Below are positions 35,511-44,769 of a stretch of DNA of 64,000 nucleotides, piece by piece (position 1 is the stretch's first letter; each line of letters opens with the position of its first letter). The position numbers and the translations under genes were made by a program. Origin of the DNA: Flavobacteriaceae bacterium UBA5544 (lineage in GTDB: Bacteria; Bacteroidota; Bacteroidia; Flavobacteriales; Flavobacteriaceae); the NCBI GenBank assembly GCA_002426755.1, contig DINI01000003.1, forward strand, positions 46,113-110,112, given 5' to 3'. A model generated the notes under the pieces. The model saw nothing but the letters and a program-made list of their open reading frames with translations. It made no database searches and was not told where the DNA came from.

Positions 35511-36248
35511 ATGACACGATACGAATGGTTTCGTTGGGTGACATTTCCAATAATGACCGTGCACCTGCAGACAGTTAGGAAAGATCTCAAACGGTTATTA
35601 CAAGATGTTTCTAAAACAACGAAACAACCATCTGTGCTGGATGTTGGAGGTCGTAAATCACCCTACACTATTGGCCTTCCTACCTCCGTTACTTTACTTG
35701 ATGTTCCTCAAGAGGAAGGAACGAGGCAAAATTTGAATTTAGGATTTACAGATTCTATTTTATCAACTATACAACAAAAACGATCTAATATTGATAATTT
35801 AATTATACAAGATATGACCAAATCCACCATACCAAATGCTTCGTATGATGCCGTAATTTGTGTAGAGGTGATTGAGCATGTTGAAGAAGATGAGCCATTC
35901 GTTGCCAATATTTCTAAAGTTATCAAAAAAGGAGGATGGGCATATTTTACCACTCCTAATGGGGATTATATTAAAAATGATGGTCCCAACAGAAACTTGG
36001 ATCATGTGAAACATTACAAACGAATGGAATTAAAAGAACTGTTAGAAAGACACTTTGATAAAGTTGATGTACATTATGCTGTAAAAACGGGAAAATATAG
36101 AGTTAATGGTTTAAAAAGTTTTAGAAAGAACCATCCTATAGGGATTATAAAATCTATAGTAAGCAATATTATTAATCGCATTGAGTCTCAAGGGTTGGAA
36201 AATTCTCCTGTGAGAACAGCGCATTTGGTAGCCGTTGCTTATAAATAA
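35511..36248 (+). CDS. Class I SAM-dependent methyltransferase (Methyltransf_11-like)
   Basis: A 245-residue protein. VLDVGGRKSPYTIGLP (near 45) is a weak SAM loop, and DAVICVEVIEHVEEDEPFVANISKVIKKGG with AYFTTPNGDYIKNDGP (near 120-155) is the post-motif IV/V block of type 11 enzymes. It likely methylates a sugar or terminal residue of the polysaccharide. Separated from the upstream GT gene by ~100 bases. Confidence 0.82.
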   Translation: MTRYEWFRWVTFPIMTVHLQTVRKDLKRLLQDVSKTTKQPSVLDVGGRKSPYTIGLPTSVTLLDVPQEEGTRQNLNLGFTDSILSTIQQKRSNIDNLIIQDMTKSTIPNASYDAVICVEVIEHVEEDEPFVANISKVIKKGGWAYFTTPNGDYIKNDGPNRNLDHVKHYKRMELKELLERHFDKVDVHYAVKTGKYRVNGLKSFRKNHPIGIIKSIVSNIINRIESQGLENSPVRTAHLVAVAYK

Positions 36249-36255
36249 ATCATCG

Positions 36256-37095
36256 ATGATGAAGGAAAAAGAAAAACTTAATGAATATAAAGATTGCAAA
36301 ATTTGCAATTCAACCATTCGATTGATTAATCCTAAATTTAATTTAGTACAATGTGAAAAATGTAAATTGGTCTTTTGTAAAACCATATTTACCCAGCAGA
36401 ACTTTATAAATGTTTACAACAATCTTTACAATAATACAAACCAGTACAAAGTACATATAAAGGAATTTGAAAATCTAAAAAATGGACGGCCAATTAGAAT
36501 CGGAAAAGTTAAAAGGGAAATTCTTAATTTTCTGAAGAAAAGAGAAGCGAAGTCTATAGTTGAGATAGGAGCTGGTGTCGGTACGGCAGCAGGATATTTT
36601 CAAACCCATAAAATTAACTATAAAGGTATTGAATTGGATGAACAGACTGTAGAAAGAGCCCAGAGTATAGGATTACCAATTATTAGTGGCGATTTTAAAT
36701 TATTAAAAACTTTGGAGGGGAAGTTTAATGGCGTGATTGCATTCGAGGTTGTTGAACATTTACAAGAACTTGATGTCTTATTTTTAATATTAAAGGAAAA
36801 ATTAGAGTTAGGTGGTTATTTTGGTTTTACAGTTCCTAATTATGACAAAAGGAAAAATTTTAAGCAGCCTAATAACAAGATTTATCAATCTCCTCCTCCT
36901 ATTCATCTTAATTTTTTCACGGTGGAAAGCTTAATAAATATTTCTTCTTTGTACGGATTTGAAATTGTTTTTTGCAAAGCGAAAAAGTTCCCATATTTCA
37001 TTTGGAATAAATTTTCAACCTATAAGAATTTTTTAAAAGGGATTTTAGGAGTTTATGAAGGTCCGACCATCAATGGAATCATTCAACTAAAATGA
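36256..37095 (+). CDS. SAM-dependent methyltransferase with N-terminal zinc-ribbon
   Basis: About 279 residues. The first 45 carry two CxxC pairs (CKICN and CEKCK) as a small zinc-binding module, as in sugar C- or O-methyltransferases of the TylCIII/Methyltransf_13-11-type. IVEIGAGVGTAAGYFQTH is the SAM loop, GVIAFEVVEHLQELDVLF and FGFTVPNYDKRKNF follow. The ATG pair at 36256/36259 follows the upstream stop by 7 bases; the longer TTG start at 36235 is less likely. Confidence 0.8.
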   Translation: MMKEKEKLNEYKDCKICNSTIRLINPKFNLVQCEKCKLVFCKTIFTQQNFINVYNNLYNNTNQYKVHIKEFENLKNGRPIRIGKVKREILNFLKKREAKSIVEIGAGVGTAAGYFQTHKINYKGIELDEQTVERAQSIGLPIISGDFKLLKTLEGKFNGVIAFEVVEHLQELDVLFLILKEKLELGGYFGFTVPNYDKRKNFKQPNNKIYQSPPPIHLNFFTVESLINISSLYGFEIVFCKAKKFPYFIWNKFSTYKNFLKGILGVYEGPTINGIIQLK

Positions 37096-37847
37096 GAGTA
37101 TATTTAAAAATAGTAATTTCAAAATTTTATTTACTGAAAATCGTTTTTAAAAAAAATCTATTAGGTAATAAAAAGAAAGAGATTTACTTAAAATCCATTG
37201 AAGAGTTAGTTCAAAAGTATAAAGAAAAGAACAAAATTGTTGTTTTGTGCAATGGTCCAAGTGCTAATCGATGCACTGTCAATTCATCTGATTTATACCT
37301 CGTAACCAATAGTGGGGATAAACTGGTAAAAAATAGCGATTATCTCTATTATGTAAATGATCCGTTATATGTTCAAAAAATTCTTTCAAGTGATTCTTTT
37401 ATAAAGAAAAATGCCGACATCCTATTTTACTATAGCAATACTGACTTACATAAAAAAGGCTTGAAATTTTTGCTAAAATATTTGGCACTTATTTCGTCAA
37501 ATAACCTTCTTTTAATTTCCAGTGAACATTCAGATAGAAATTCGGTGAAAAATTTTCAAGTATTTACAGATTTCTATACTAAAAGGAATCTACCGGTTAA
37601 AATTCAGAACAGTGGAATGTTTCTTGTTCTTTTTGGGTATTATCTTGCAAGGCGTTTAAATGTTGCTTTAGAGATTTATGGTTTGGACATGGGACTGGGA
37701 GGCTCTGTTCATTTTGATGGTAAAGGTATTATCGGTAATTCTGTAACTGACGAGAGAGTGAAAAAAAACGTAAAAAACTATTTAGACTATATTTACAATG
37801 AATATTCGGGTTATGTTAAAAACTTCTCTTATTTTAATCCAAATTAG
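37092..37847 (+). CDS. Unrecognised protein, possible glycosyltransferase (DUF115/GT42-like)
   Basis: A 251-residue protein without signal or membrane anchor. IVVLCNGPSANRCTVNSSDL (near 48) followed by YLVTNSGDKLVKNSDYLYYVNDP is similar in pattern to the nucleotide-binding G-N-G-P-S...N start of GT42 sialyltransferases and DUF115 proteins, and LEIYGLDMGLGGSVHF fits a later conserved block. The similarity is weak, so the assignment is tentative. It overlaps the upstream methyltransferase gene by 4 bases and is followed by a GT2 gene, which supports a role in glycan assembly. Confidence 0.45.
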   Translation: MRVYLKIVISKFYLLKIVFKKNLLGNKKKEIYLKSIEELVQKYKEKNKIVVLCNGPSANRCTVNSSDLYLVTNSGDKLVKNSDYLYYVNDPLYVQKILSSDSFIKKNADILFYYSNTDLHKKGLKFLLKYLALISSNNLLLISSEHSDRNSVKNFQVFTDFYTKRNLPVKIQNSGMFLVLFGYYLARRLNVALEIYGLDMGLGGSVHFDGKGIIGNSVTDERVKKNVKNYLDYIYNEYSGYVKNFSYFNPN

Positions 37848-37920
37848 TTATCAAGTTGGAATTCGCGATATTGCTCTTGCGTATCCAAAAATTACCTAAC
37901 TTTTTTATAAACACAAGTGA

Positions 37921-39252
37921 ATGTTATTCCATTTTCTGAAATACCTTCAATCAACACATTACTTTCAACTTTATAACAAAGCTGGTAAATCGATATTTCC
38001 AAAAATTGAATTGCTTCCAAAACACATTATAGACAAATTGGAGACGGATTTATTTTATGATAATGTTGTTGCTATAGATTACGACCTCTCATGGCAAGCA
38101 ATACAAAGAGGTTATATTGGAGACGTTGCTACCTACTCAAAATTTGAAGAGCTTTCAGCTTATGATAATTATAGATTTATTAGAAAAAACTTTCATAAGG
38201 CTTGGGTTTATTATGTTTTTTTTTTGAGACTGATTAGTTTTAAACCTACATTGCTTGAGATTCGATCTTTTTTAAGGTCTAGAAATGTTGAACGAAAGGA
38301 AATATCGAAAAATCCAATTATTTATCCAGATTTTGTTGACTACAATTCAGAACTGATAGCTCGCTCCCCCCTAGTCAGTGTCATTATACCCACTTTAAAC
38401 AGGTATGCTTATTTAAAAGATGTATTAGAAGATTTAGAACAACAGGATTATATTCATTTTGAAGTCTTGGTGATTGATCAATCATCACCTTTTAGAGAAG
38501 AATTCTACAGGAATTTTAATTTGAATTTACAAATCATTCAGCAAACGGAAAAGGCTTTGTGGTTGGCCAGAAATACTGCCATAAGTATTTCAAAAGGCGA
38601 TTATATTTTATTATTTGATGATGATAGTAGAGTTAAAACTGATTGGATTCGTCAGCATTTAAAAAGTCTCGACTTTTTCAATTCGGAGTTATCTTCTGGG
38701 GTATCAATCTCGACCGTCGGTGCGAAAGTTCCAGAAAATTATTCATACTTTAGGATCAGCGATCAATTGGATACTGGAAATGTGCTCTTAAGGAAAGAAG
38801 TTTTTAAAAAAATCGGATTATTTGATCGTCAATTTGAAAAACAACGAATGGGAGATGGTGAATTTGGCTTACGTGCTTACCTGAACGGTTTTTTGAATAT
38901 ATCCAATCCATATGCAGAGCGTTTACATCTTAAGGCAACAGAGGGAGGATTAAGAGAAATCGGAAGTTGGGATGCTTTACGACCAAAGAAATGGTTTGAA
39001 CCCCGACCTATCCCTTCAGTCCTCTATTTTTTCAGACGCTATTATGGAGATAAATCCACCCGATTATCTCTATTAAAAATGATGCCTGCTTCCATAATGC
39101 CCTATCGCTTTAAACGAAGCAGATCCATGATGCTGCTTGGCTCTATATTTAGTATACTCATTAGCCCTGTTATTTTGATTCAAGTATATAAATCATGGAA
39201 ACTTGCCACTGACAAAGTGAAACAAGGACCACTAATAGAAACATTGGATTGA
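37921..39252 (+). CDS. Family 2 glycosyltransferase with N-terminal extension
   Basis: A 443-residue protein. The GT2 domain starts only near residue 153 (LVSVIIPTLNRYAYLKDVLE), with VLVIDQSSPFREEF and the metal-binding ILLFDDDSRVKTDW near 230. Residue 1-150 form a helical extension of unknown role. A C-terminal hydrophobic stretch (MLLGSIFSILISPVILIQV) suggests membrane attachment. The start ATG is at 37921; the stop overlaps the following gene. Confidence 0.87.
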   Translation: MLFHFLKYLQSTHYFQLYNKAGKSIFPKIELLPKHIIDKLETDLFYDNVVAIDYDLSWQAIQRGYIGDVATYSKFEELSAYDNYRFIRKNFHKAWVYYVFFLRLISFKPTLLEIRSFLRSRNVERKEISKNPIIYPDFVDYNSELIARSPLVSVIIPTLNRYAYLKDVLEDLEQQDYIHFEVLVIDQSSPFREEFYRNFNLNLQIIQQTEKALWLARNTAISISKGDYILLFDDDSRVKTDWIRQHLKSLDFFNSELSSGVSISTVGAKVPENYSYFRISDQLDTGNVLLRKEVFKKIGLFDRQFEKQRMGDGEFGLRAYLNGFLNISNPYAERLHLKATEGGLREIGSWDALRPKKWFEPRPIPSVLYFFRRYYGDKSTRLSLLKMMPASIMPYRFKRSRSMMLLGSIFSILISPVILIQVYKSWKLATDKVKQGPLIETLD

Positions 39253-40352
39253 AAGCTTCTGCACAACATATCAGCATCATTACTTCCGAATTTCCCCCGC
39301 AACCAGGGGGTATTGGCGATCATGCTTATAATTTGGCCTTGCAACTTTCTGAAAATGGGTATCAGGTGAATGTTATTGCAGATCAGCGTTCCATTGATGG
39401 GATTGAGGAGTCGGTTTTTGATGCATCTCTTTCTTTTAAAGTGAGGCGTATTAAAATTACGAGCCCTCGTGTCTTTATGTACTTTCATCGCCTATTTGCT
39501 TTAATTAAATACACAAAAATATCCCATCATGTCATCGCCACAGGAAAATTTCCGCTTTGGACAACAGCATTTTGTAGTTTGTTTTTTAAACGAAATTACC
39601 TCGCTGTCATTCATGGAACGGAAGTGAATTTCAAACCGTATTTGTTGCGGACCTCCATAAATATAGCACTCAAAAGATTTAGGACTATTATTGCCGTCTC
39701 CAAATATACCAAGCAACTCATTGCACATCTTCATTTGAATGTTGTGGTCATCCCCAATGGTTTTAATCTTGAAAAATGGAAACAAAATTTGAATATTTCA
39801 TTTCCTTTAGAGGGTTATCCAAAATTAATTACTGTTGGAAATGTCACCTCTCGAAAAGGTCAACAGAATGTCATCAAACATCTCCCAAAACTAATTGAAA
39901 CCTTTCCTCAAATACATTTTCATTGTATTGGATTAAAAACAGAAGCCAACGATTTCGAAATGTTGGCAAAGCAATTGGAAGTTTTTGACTACGTGACGTT
40001 TCATGGACGTAAAGATGATGCTGAATTACAATCCATGCTCATGGAAAGCGATATTTTTATCATGTTGAGTAGTGAGACCACCACTGGAGATGTTGAGGGA
40101 TTTGGTATTGCTATTTTAGAAGCCAATGCGCTTGGTGTTCCAGCCATTGGTTCCATTGGCTGCGGTATCGAGGATGCTATTGATGCTAATAGATCAGGTA
40201 TGTTAATCGATGCTTTTGATTCTGAAGCATTGGTTGTAGCCATTTCGAGCATCTTGAATGAAACGGCTAATTTTGAGATTGGCGCAAAAACATGGGCAAA
40301 AGAGCATCTATGGACTGATGTCATTCAATCCTATATCCCTTATTTGAAATGA
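39249..40352 (+). CDS. Family 4 glycosyltransferase
   Basis: A 367-residue GT-B enzyme: ISIITSEFPPQPGGIGDHAYNL (typical N-terminal P-P-x-x-G-G-[IV]-G), AVIHGTEVNF, VVIPNGFNLEKW, LITVGNVTSRKGQQNVIK and DVEGFGIAILEANALGVPAIGS for donor binding. The start is TTG 39249, overlapping the stop of the GT2 gene; no ATG is near. Overlaps the next gene by 4 bases. Confidence 0.9.
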   Translation: MKASAQHISIITSEFPPQPGGIGDHAYNLALQLSENGYQVNVIADQRSIDGIEESVFDASLSFKVRRIKITSPRVFMYFHRLFALIKYTKISHHVIATGKFPLWTTAFCSLFFKRNYLAVIHGTEVNFKPYLLRTSINIALKRFRTIIAVSKYTKQLIAHLHLNVVVIPNGFNLEKWKQNLNISFPLEGYPKLITVGNVTSRKGQQNVIKHLPKLIETFPQIHFHCIGLKTEANDFEMLAKQLEVFDYVTFHGRKDDAELQSMLMESDIFIMLSSETTTGDVEGFGIAILEANALGVPAIGSIGCGIEDAIDANRSGMLIDAFDSEALVVAISSILNETANFEIGAKTWAKEHLWTDVIQSYIPYLK

Positions 40353-41473
40353 AACACCTTACCATCATATCGCATACCGAACATTATTTGAATTCTGATG
40401 GTATGATCGTTGGTTTGGGATCGACCATTACAGAAATCAATCATTTGCTCCAAGTATTTGATAAAATTACACATATTGCCATGCTGCATGCTTCCTCTGC
40501 ACCTCCAAATGCGTTGCCATATAGTTCAGACAGGATTAAATTTGTCCCTATTACGGCGGTTGGTGGCCCGACATTGGCTGATAAAGTTTCGATACTAAAA
40601 AATATTCCAAAGATTATTTCATTGATAAGAAAGCATTTAAGATCATCGGATTATTTTCAATTTAGGGCACCGACCGGAATTGGTGTTTTTGTAATTCCAT
40701 ATTTGATATTGTTTACTTCAAAAAACGGTTGGTTTAAGTATGCGGGCAATTGGAAACAAGAACATGCACCTTTGGCCTACCGCTTCCAAAAATGGCTGTT
40801 GGAACATCAATCACGTACCATTACAATCAATGGCTTTTGGGATGGTCAACCTCAACAGTGCTTGAGTTTTGAAAATCCATGTTTAACGACCATTGAAATG
40901 GATGAGGGGATAATGAGCGTTGAAGAAAAATCATTTCGGTGTCCTTTCAATTTTTGCTTCGTTGGACGTTTGGAACCTGCAAAGGGTGTCGATTTGATTA
41001 TTGATGCCATTTCGGAATTAGCATCAGATGAGCAACAGAAAATTGGTGTCATTCATATTGTTGGTGATGGTGAACGTATGCCATTTTATAAACAAAAAAC
41101 GGAATCAATTCCTGTGAAATTTATATTCCATGGATTCTTACCACGACAAAAAGTTCACGAAATTTATAAAAATTCGCAGGCTATTTTGTTACCATCATCT
41201 TCAGAAGGTTTCCCAAAAGTGATTGCCGAAGGAATGAACTATGGATGTATTCCCATTGTATCGAATGTGTCGTCTATAGGCCATTATATAACAGATGGAC
41301 ATAATGGATTTTTGTTAAACCATATCACTTCAGAGGGATTGAAGGCAAGTTTAAATCGTTTTTTGCAACTTGATAGGGACTCCTATGAGGTAATGACAGC
41401 TTCGAGAAATGACTTTATTCAAAAGTTTACTTATGCCTATTACAATCAACGACTTTTGGATATTATTTTGTAG
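40349..41473 (+). CDS. Family 4 glycosyltransferase
   Basis: A 374-residue GT-B enzyme. The N-terminus is LTIISHTEHYLNSDGMIVGLG; the donor half has FNFCFVGRLEPAKGVDLIIDAI and LLPSSSEGFPKVIAEGMNYGCIPIVS (E-x7-E). The start ATG overlaps the upstream GT4 stop by 4 bases, so expression is coupled. The substrate cannot be inferred. Confidence 0.9.
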   Translation: MKHLTIISHTEHYLNSDGMIVGLGSTITEINHLLQVFDKITHIAMLHASSAPPNALPYSSDRIKFVPITAVGGPTLADKVSILKNIPKIISLIRKHLRSSDYFQFRAPTGIGVFVIPYLILFTSKNGWFKYAGNWKQEHAPLAYRFQKWLLEHQSRTITINGFWDGQPQQCLSFENPCLTTIEMDEGIMSVEEKSFRCPFNFCFVGRLEPAKGVDLIIDAISELASDEQQKIGVIHIVGDGERMPFYKQKTESIPVKFIFHGFLPRQKVHEIYKNSQAILLPSSSEGFPKVIAEGMNYGCIPIVSNVSSIGHYITDGHNGFLLNHITSEGLKASLNRFLQLDRDSYEVMTASRNDFIQKFTYAYYNQRLLDIIL

Positions 41474-41556
41474 GGTTTCCATTTAATTAAAAAAAGACTA
41501 ACTATCTAAAAAAAAATCATATTTTTAACCCAAACTAATTACACCTCATTTAGTTA

Positions 41557-42366
41557 ATGTTTCTGAAAAAACTTCAAAAATTAATAAAACGCCATCCTTT
41601 CCTATATCTTACAAGGTTTCGTCTATTATCGAGAAATTCTAATATCGATGAAATCAAAAATTTGTCATATAATGAATTGAATGACCAAGTGGACATGCCT
41701 GATTATTTTAAAGAAATCAACTCACAAATTTTTAAGAATGGCAAACCGGATAGTGATTTAGAAATTGTCTTACAAATAAGTACGTGGTTAAAAAGGAACA
41801 TAAAGGGAGGTCCGGGTTTAAGTGAGCCTTCTGGTATGGCTTTAAAAACAATGCTTTCTGGAAAGGGCGGTGTGTGCAGTGATATGGCCCAAATCTTTAA
41901 TAATTTTTGCGTAATCAATGATATCAAGGTTCGTGAATGGGGTACTACGTGTATTCCATTTAATAAACGATATGGTGGACATTCATTTAATGAGTTTTAT
42001 TCTAAAGAACTACAAAAATGGGTGCTTATTGATGTCTATTGGGGTTTTCTATTCTATGATCTTCAAAACAAGCCACTTTCAGTCATTGAATTTTTTACCT
42101 TAAAACGCGCTGACGAAAAGCTAAAGTATCAATCTTTTATTCCACAAACTGTTAAAAGCGGAACTATTCATAAAAACTATTTGAACGACGGGATCACTCC
42201 ATTTTTAATTTGTGATTATAAAAATAGGGTTTATGACTCTTTCTTGTCCTTTACCAGGCCCTATCTTCCTGTTTTCGTCATCCATTTTTTGATTTATTTA
42301 TTACAGAAGAGTTATCATTATCGATTTCCAATAGATAATTATAAAGGAATATTTTCACGAATGTAA
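41557..42366 (+). CDS. Transglutaminase-like (papain-fold) protein
   Basis: A 269-residue protein with a transglutaminase-like triad: Cys107 in GKGGVCSDMAQIF, His142 in YGGHSFNEF and Asp159 in WVLIDVYWG. No signal peptide is seen; a hydrophobic stretch near residue 235 (PVFVIHFLIYLLQ) may touch the membrane. Transglutaminase-like proteins in polysaccharide loci are seldom characterised; possible roles are peptide or amide hydrolysis or acyl transfer to the glycan. It stands between the GT4 block and the ligase/polymerase gene. Confidence 0.75.
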   Translation: MFLKKLQKLIKRHPFLYLTRFRLLSRNSNIDEIKNLSYNELNDQVDMPDYFKEINSQIFKNGKPDSDLEIVLQISTWLKRNIKGGPGLSEPSGMALKTMLSGKGGVCSDMAQIFNNFCVINDIKVREWGTTCIPFNKRYGGHSFNEFYSKELQKWVLIDVYWGFLFYDLQNKPLSVIEFFTLKRADEKLKYQSFIPQTVKSGTIHKNYLNDGITPFLICDYKNRVYDSFLSFTRPYLPVFVIHFLIYLLQKSYHYRFPIDNYKGIFSRM

Positions 42367-42431
42367 AGACCATTGTTTTTTGTTGACTTCTATTATGTTT
42401 ATTACCTTGTGATAATTAAATAACACCAAAT

Positions 42432-43799
42432 TTGAAAACCAGTTTAGATTATATTGGTGCCATAGGTGCACATATATTAATTGGGATCCTACTCTATTTT
42501 AATGAAGGAATTGCCAAAATTTATTTTGGTATTGCTTTGATATACTTTCTGTACCGCATTATTGTGTCAGCCAACGAAACTAAAACCTTCGAAGTGCTAA
42601 AAGCCTGTGGCTATTTTGTAGGAGCCGAAGTATTGTTACGTACAACCAAAGGTTCAATTTCCTATGAAGCAGGTAAGTATTTGGTAATGGTTTTCATTAT
42701 GATAGGTATGGTTTATAAGGGTCTTTCTGGGAGAGGCTATCCCTATTTTATTTATCTCATGTTTTTGGTTCCATCTATTTTTGTCGCTTCTACTACTTTG
42801 AGTTTTGACGCTAATTTTAGAACCAATATAGCGTTTGTTTTGAGTGGGCCTGTCTGTTTGGGACTTGCCGCTTTGTTTTGTTTTGATAAGAAAATTACCT
42901 TTCAACAACTTTCGGATATTCTTTTATATATGGTTCTTCCGATTATTGCTCATACTATATATATTTATTTTTATAACCCAAGTATTCGAGATGTCATTTC
43001 TAGCACTGCATCCAATCGTGCAGCTTCGGGAGGTTGGGGAGCAAATCAAGTTTCAGCTGCTTTAGGTTTGGGGATGTTTATTATGGCTATACGCCTATTT
43101 ACAAAATCTCCCTCTTTAATGCTAAAGTTTTTGAATGCAATATTATTAATGATCATTTCTTATCGCGCTTTGGTAACTTTTAGCCGTGGAGGGGTAATCG
43201 CCGCTGTTTTGGCTATATTGGTGTTTTTAGTTTCTTATTATTTTAGGGCCTCCTATAAAAAGAAAAATGAAGTAATTTCTATTTTCGCTTTATTTTTTAT
43301 AAGCTTAATGGCAACTTGGTTTATCAGCATTAACCAAACGGATGGATTGATTAATTTACGTTATGAAAATAAAGATCAGTTGGGTAGAGAAAGGGGAGAT
43401 ATTACTACTGGCCGCGGAGAGCTGTTTCAAAAAGAACTAGAAGGTTTTATCGCTTCTCCATTTTTTGGTATTGGTTCCAGTCGCGCCAAAGACCAACGTA
43501 TCGAAGAAGAAGGGCAAGGAGTAACTTCTCACAGTGAAGTAAGTCGTACATTGGCTGAACATGGTATTTTTGGCGTGATTATTCTTCTTATTTTAATTTT
43601 TAAACCTCTTGACATTCGCTCACACAACAAACAGAACTACTACTTTTATGCTTTTTTAGCCTATTGGTTCATGACAATCAACCATATGTCCATGCGAATT
43701 GCCATGCCTGCTTTTATCTATGCACTTGCATTATTAAATGTCACTCATCATGATCCAGATACTTTATATAGGAAACAACTTAAGACAAGCGAACGCTAA
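42432..43799 (+). CDS. O-antigen ligase / Wzy-type polymerase family membrane protein
   Basis: A 455-residue protein with about eleven predicted membrane segments and one large periplasmic loop (~290-360, with GDITTGRGELFQKELEGFI and FGIGSSRAKDQ). The TGR(x)..W/F and G-[IV]-G pattern with a following HSE (VTSHSEVSRTLAEHG) is the hallmark of the Wzy_C/WaaL family. It either polymerises repeat units or ligates glycan to lipid A core or another acceptor. The start is TTG at 42432. Its end overlaps the following GT4 gene by 50 bases. Confidence 0.82.
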   Translation: MKTSLDYIGAIGAHILIGILLYFNEGIAKIYFGIALIYFLYRIIVSANETKTFEVLKACGYFVGAEVLLRTTKGSISYEAGKYLVMVFIMIGMVYKGLSGRGYPYFIYLMFLVPSIFVASTTLSFDANFRTNIAFVLSGPVCLGLAALFCFDKKITFQQLSDILLYMVLPIIAHTIYIYFYNPSIRDVISSTASNRAASGGWGANQVSAALGLGMFIMAIRLFTKSPSLMLKFLNAILLMIISYRALVTFSRGGVIAAVLAILVFLVSYYFRASYKKKNEVISIFALFFISLMATWFISINQTDGLINLRYENKDQLGRERGDITTGRGELFQKELEGFIASPFFGIGSSRAKDQRIEEEGQGVTSHSEVSRTLAEHGIFGVIILLILIFKPLDIRSHNKQNYYFYAFLAYWFMTINHMSMRIAMPAFIYALALLNVTHHDPDTLYRKQLKTSER

Positions 43800-44769
43800 C
43801 GTTTCCGTTATGGCAACATTGGGGCCATTGCTTGAAGGTGAAGGTTATCAACTTTATTATGCCTCTTCCAAAAAGCATAAGTTGGGACGATTGCTTGACA
43901 TGATTGTAAGTGTTTTGAGGTATGCCCACAAGGTTGAGGTTGTTTTGATCGATACCTATAGCACACAAAATTTTTATTACGCCCTATTTATCAGCCAATT
44001 ATGCCGTTTTTTGAAGTTGCCCTATATTCCGATTTTGCACGGTGGAAATTTATCCAATCGGCTCATCACCAATCCAAAAATGAGTTCCATGATTTTTAAA
44101 CATGCTCTTTGGAATGTTGCCCCTTCGAAGTATCAGAAAGAACAATTTCAAGATCAGGGTTACACTAATTTGTATTATATTCCCAATACTGTTGAAATTG
44201 GAAATTATACATTTATAACCCCAGGTCATTTTGATACCATACAACTGTTATGGGTACGATCTTTTTCTAAAATTTACAATCCTTTATTAGCCATAAAGGT
44301 TTTAAGGCAACTCAAAGATTTAGGGTATGATGCAGGACTGTGTATGATTGGGCCTGATAGTGATGGAACTCTACAGGATGCCAAAGAGCTTGCACATACA
44401 TTAGATGTAGAGGTGCGGTTTACAGGTAAGCTTACCAAGCAAGAATGGATTGCTGTTTCAAAGGATTACAATGTTTTCATTAATACTACGAACATTGACA
44501 ATATGCCCGTCAGTGTCGTTGAGGCGATGGCCCTAGGTTTGCCAATTGTATCCACCAATGTTGGAGGAATGCCTTATCTTATTGAACACGGGACTCATGG
44601 GCTACTCGTTGAGCCAAACAATATTGATGCTATGGTTAAGGAGATTCTTAGGCTATTTGAGCATCCAGAAAAGCGAGACGAAATGATATTAAACGCCAGG
44701 AACCTAGCAAAATCATTTGATTGGCAGGAAGTAAAATTCGCTTGGAGAACTGTTTTAGCGAGCTCTTAA
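43750..44769 (+). CDS. Family 4 glycosyltransferase
   Basis: About 339 residues. The ATG at 43750 (MIQILYIGNNLRQANANVSV) opens the first GT-B strand; a TTG further up is in frame but adds only four codons. Donor elements are IQLLWVRSFSKIYNPLLAI and INTTNIDNMPVSVVEAMALG with a late GLPIVSTNVGGMPYLI. It ends the plus-strand arm; its stop codon shares bases with the stop of the convergent epimerase gene. Confidence 0.9.
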   Translation: MIQILYIGNNLRQANANVSVMATLGPLLEGEGYQLYYASSKKHKLGRLLDMIVSVLRYAHKVEVVLIDTYSTQNFYYALFISQLCRFLKLPYIPILHGGNLSNRLITNPKMSSMIFKHALWNVAPSKYQKEQFQDQGYTNLYYIPNTVEIGNYTFITPGHFDTIQLLWVRSFSKIYNPLLAIKVLRQLKDLGYDAGLCMIGPDSDGTLQDAKELAHTLDVEVRFTGKLTKQEWIAVSKDYNVFINTTNIDNMPVSVVEAMALGLPIVSTNVGGMPYLIEHGTHGLLVEPNNIDAMVKEILRLFEHPEKRDEMILNARNLAKSFDWQEVKFAWRTVLASS

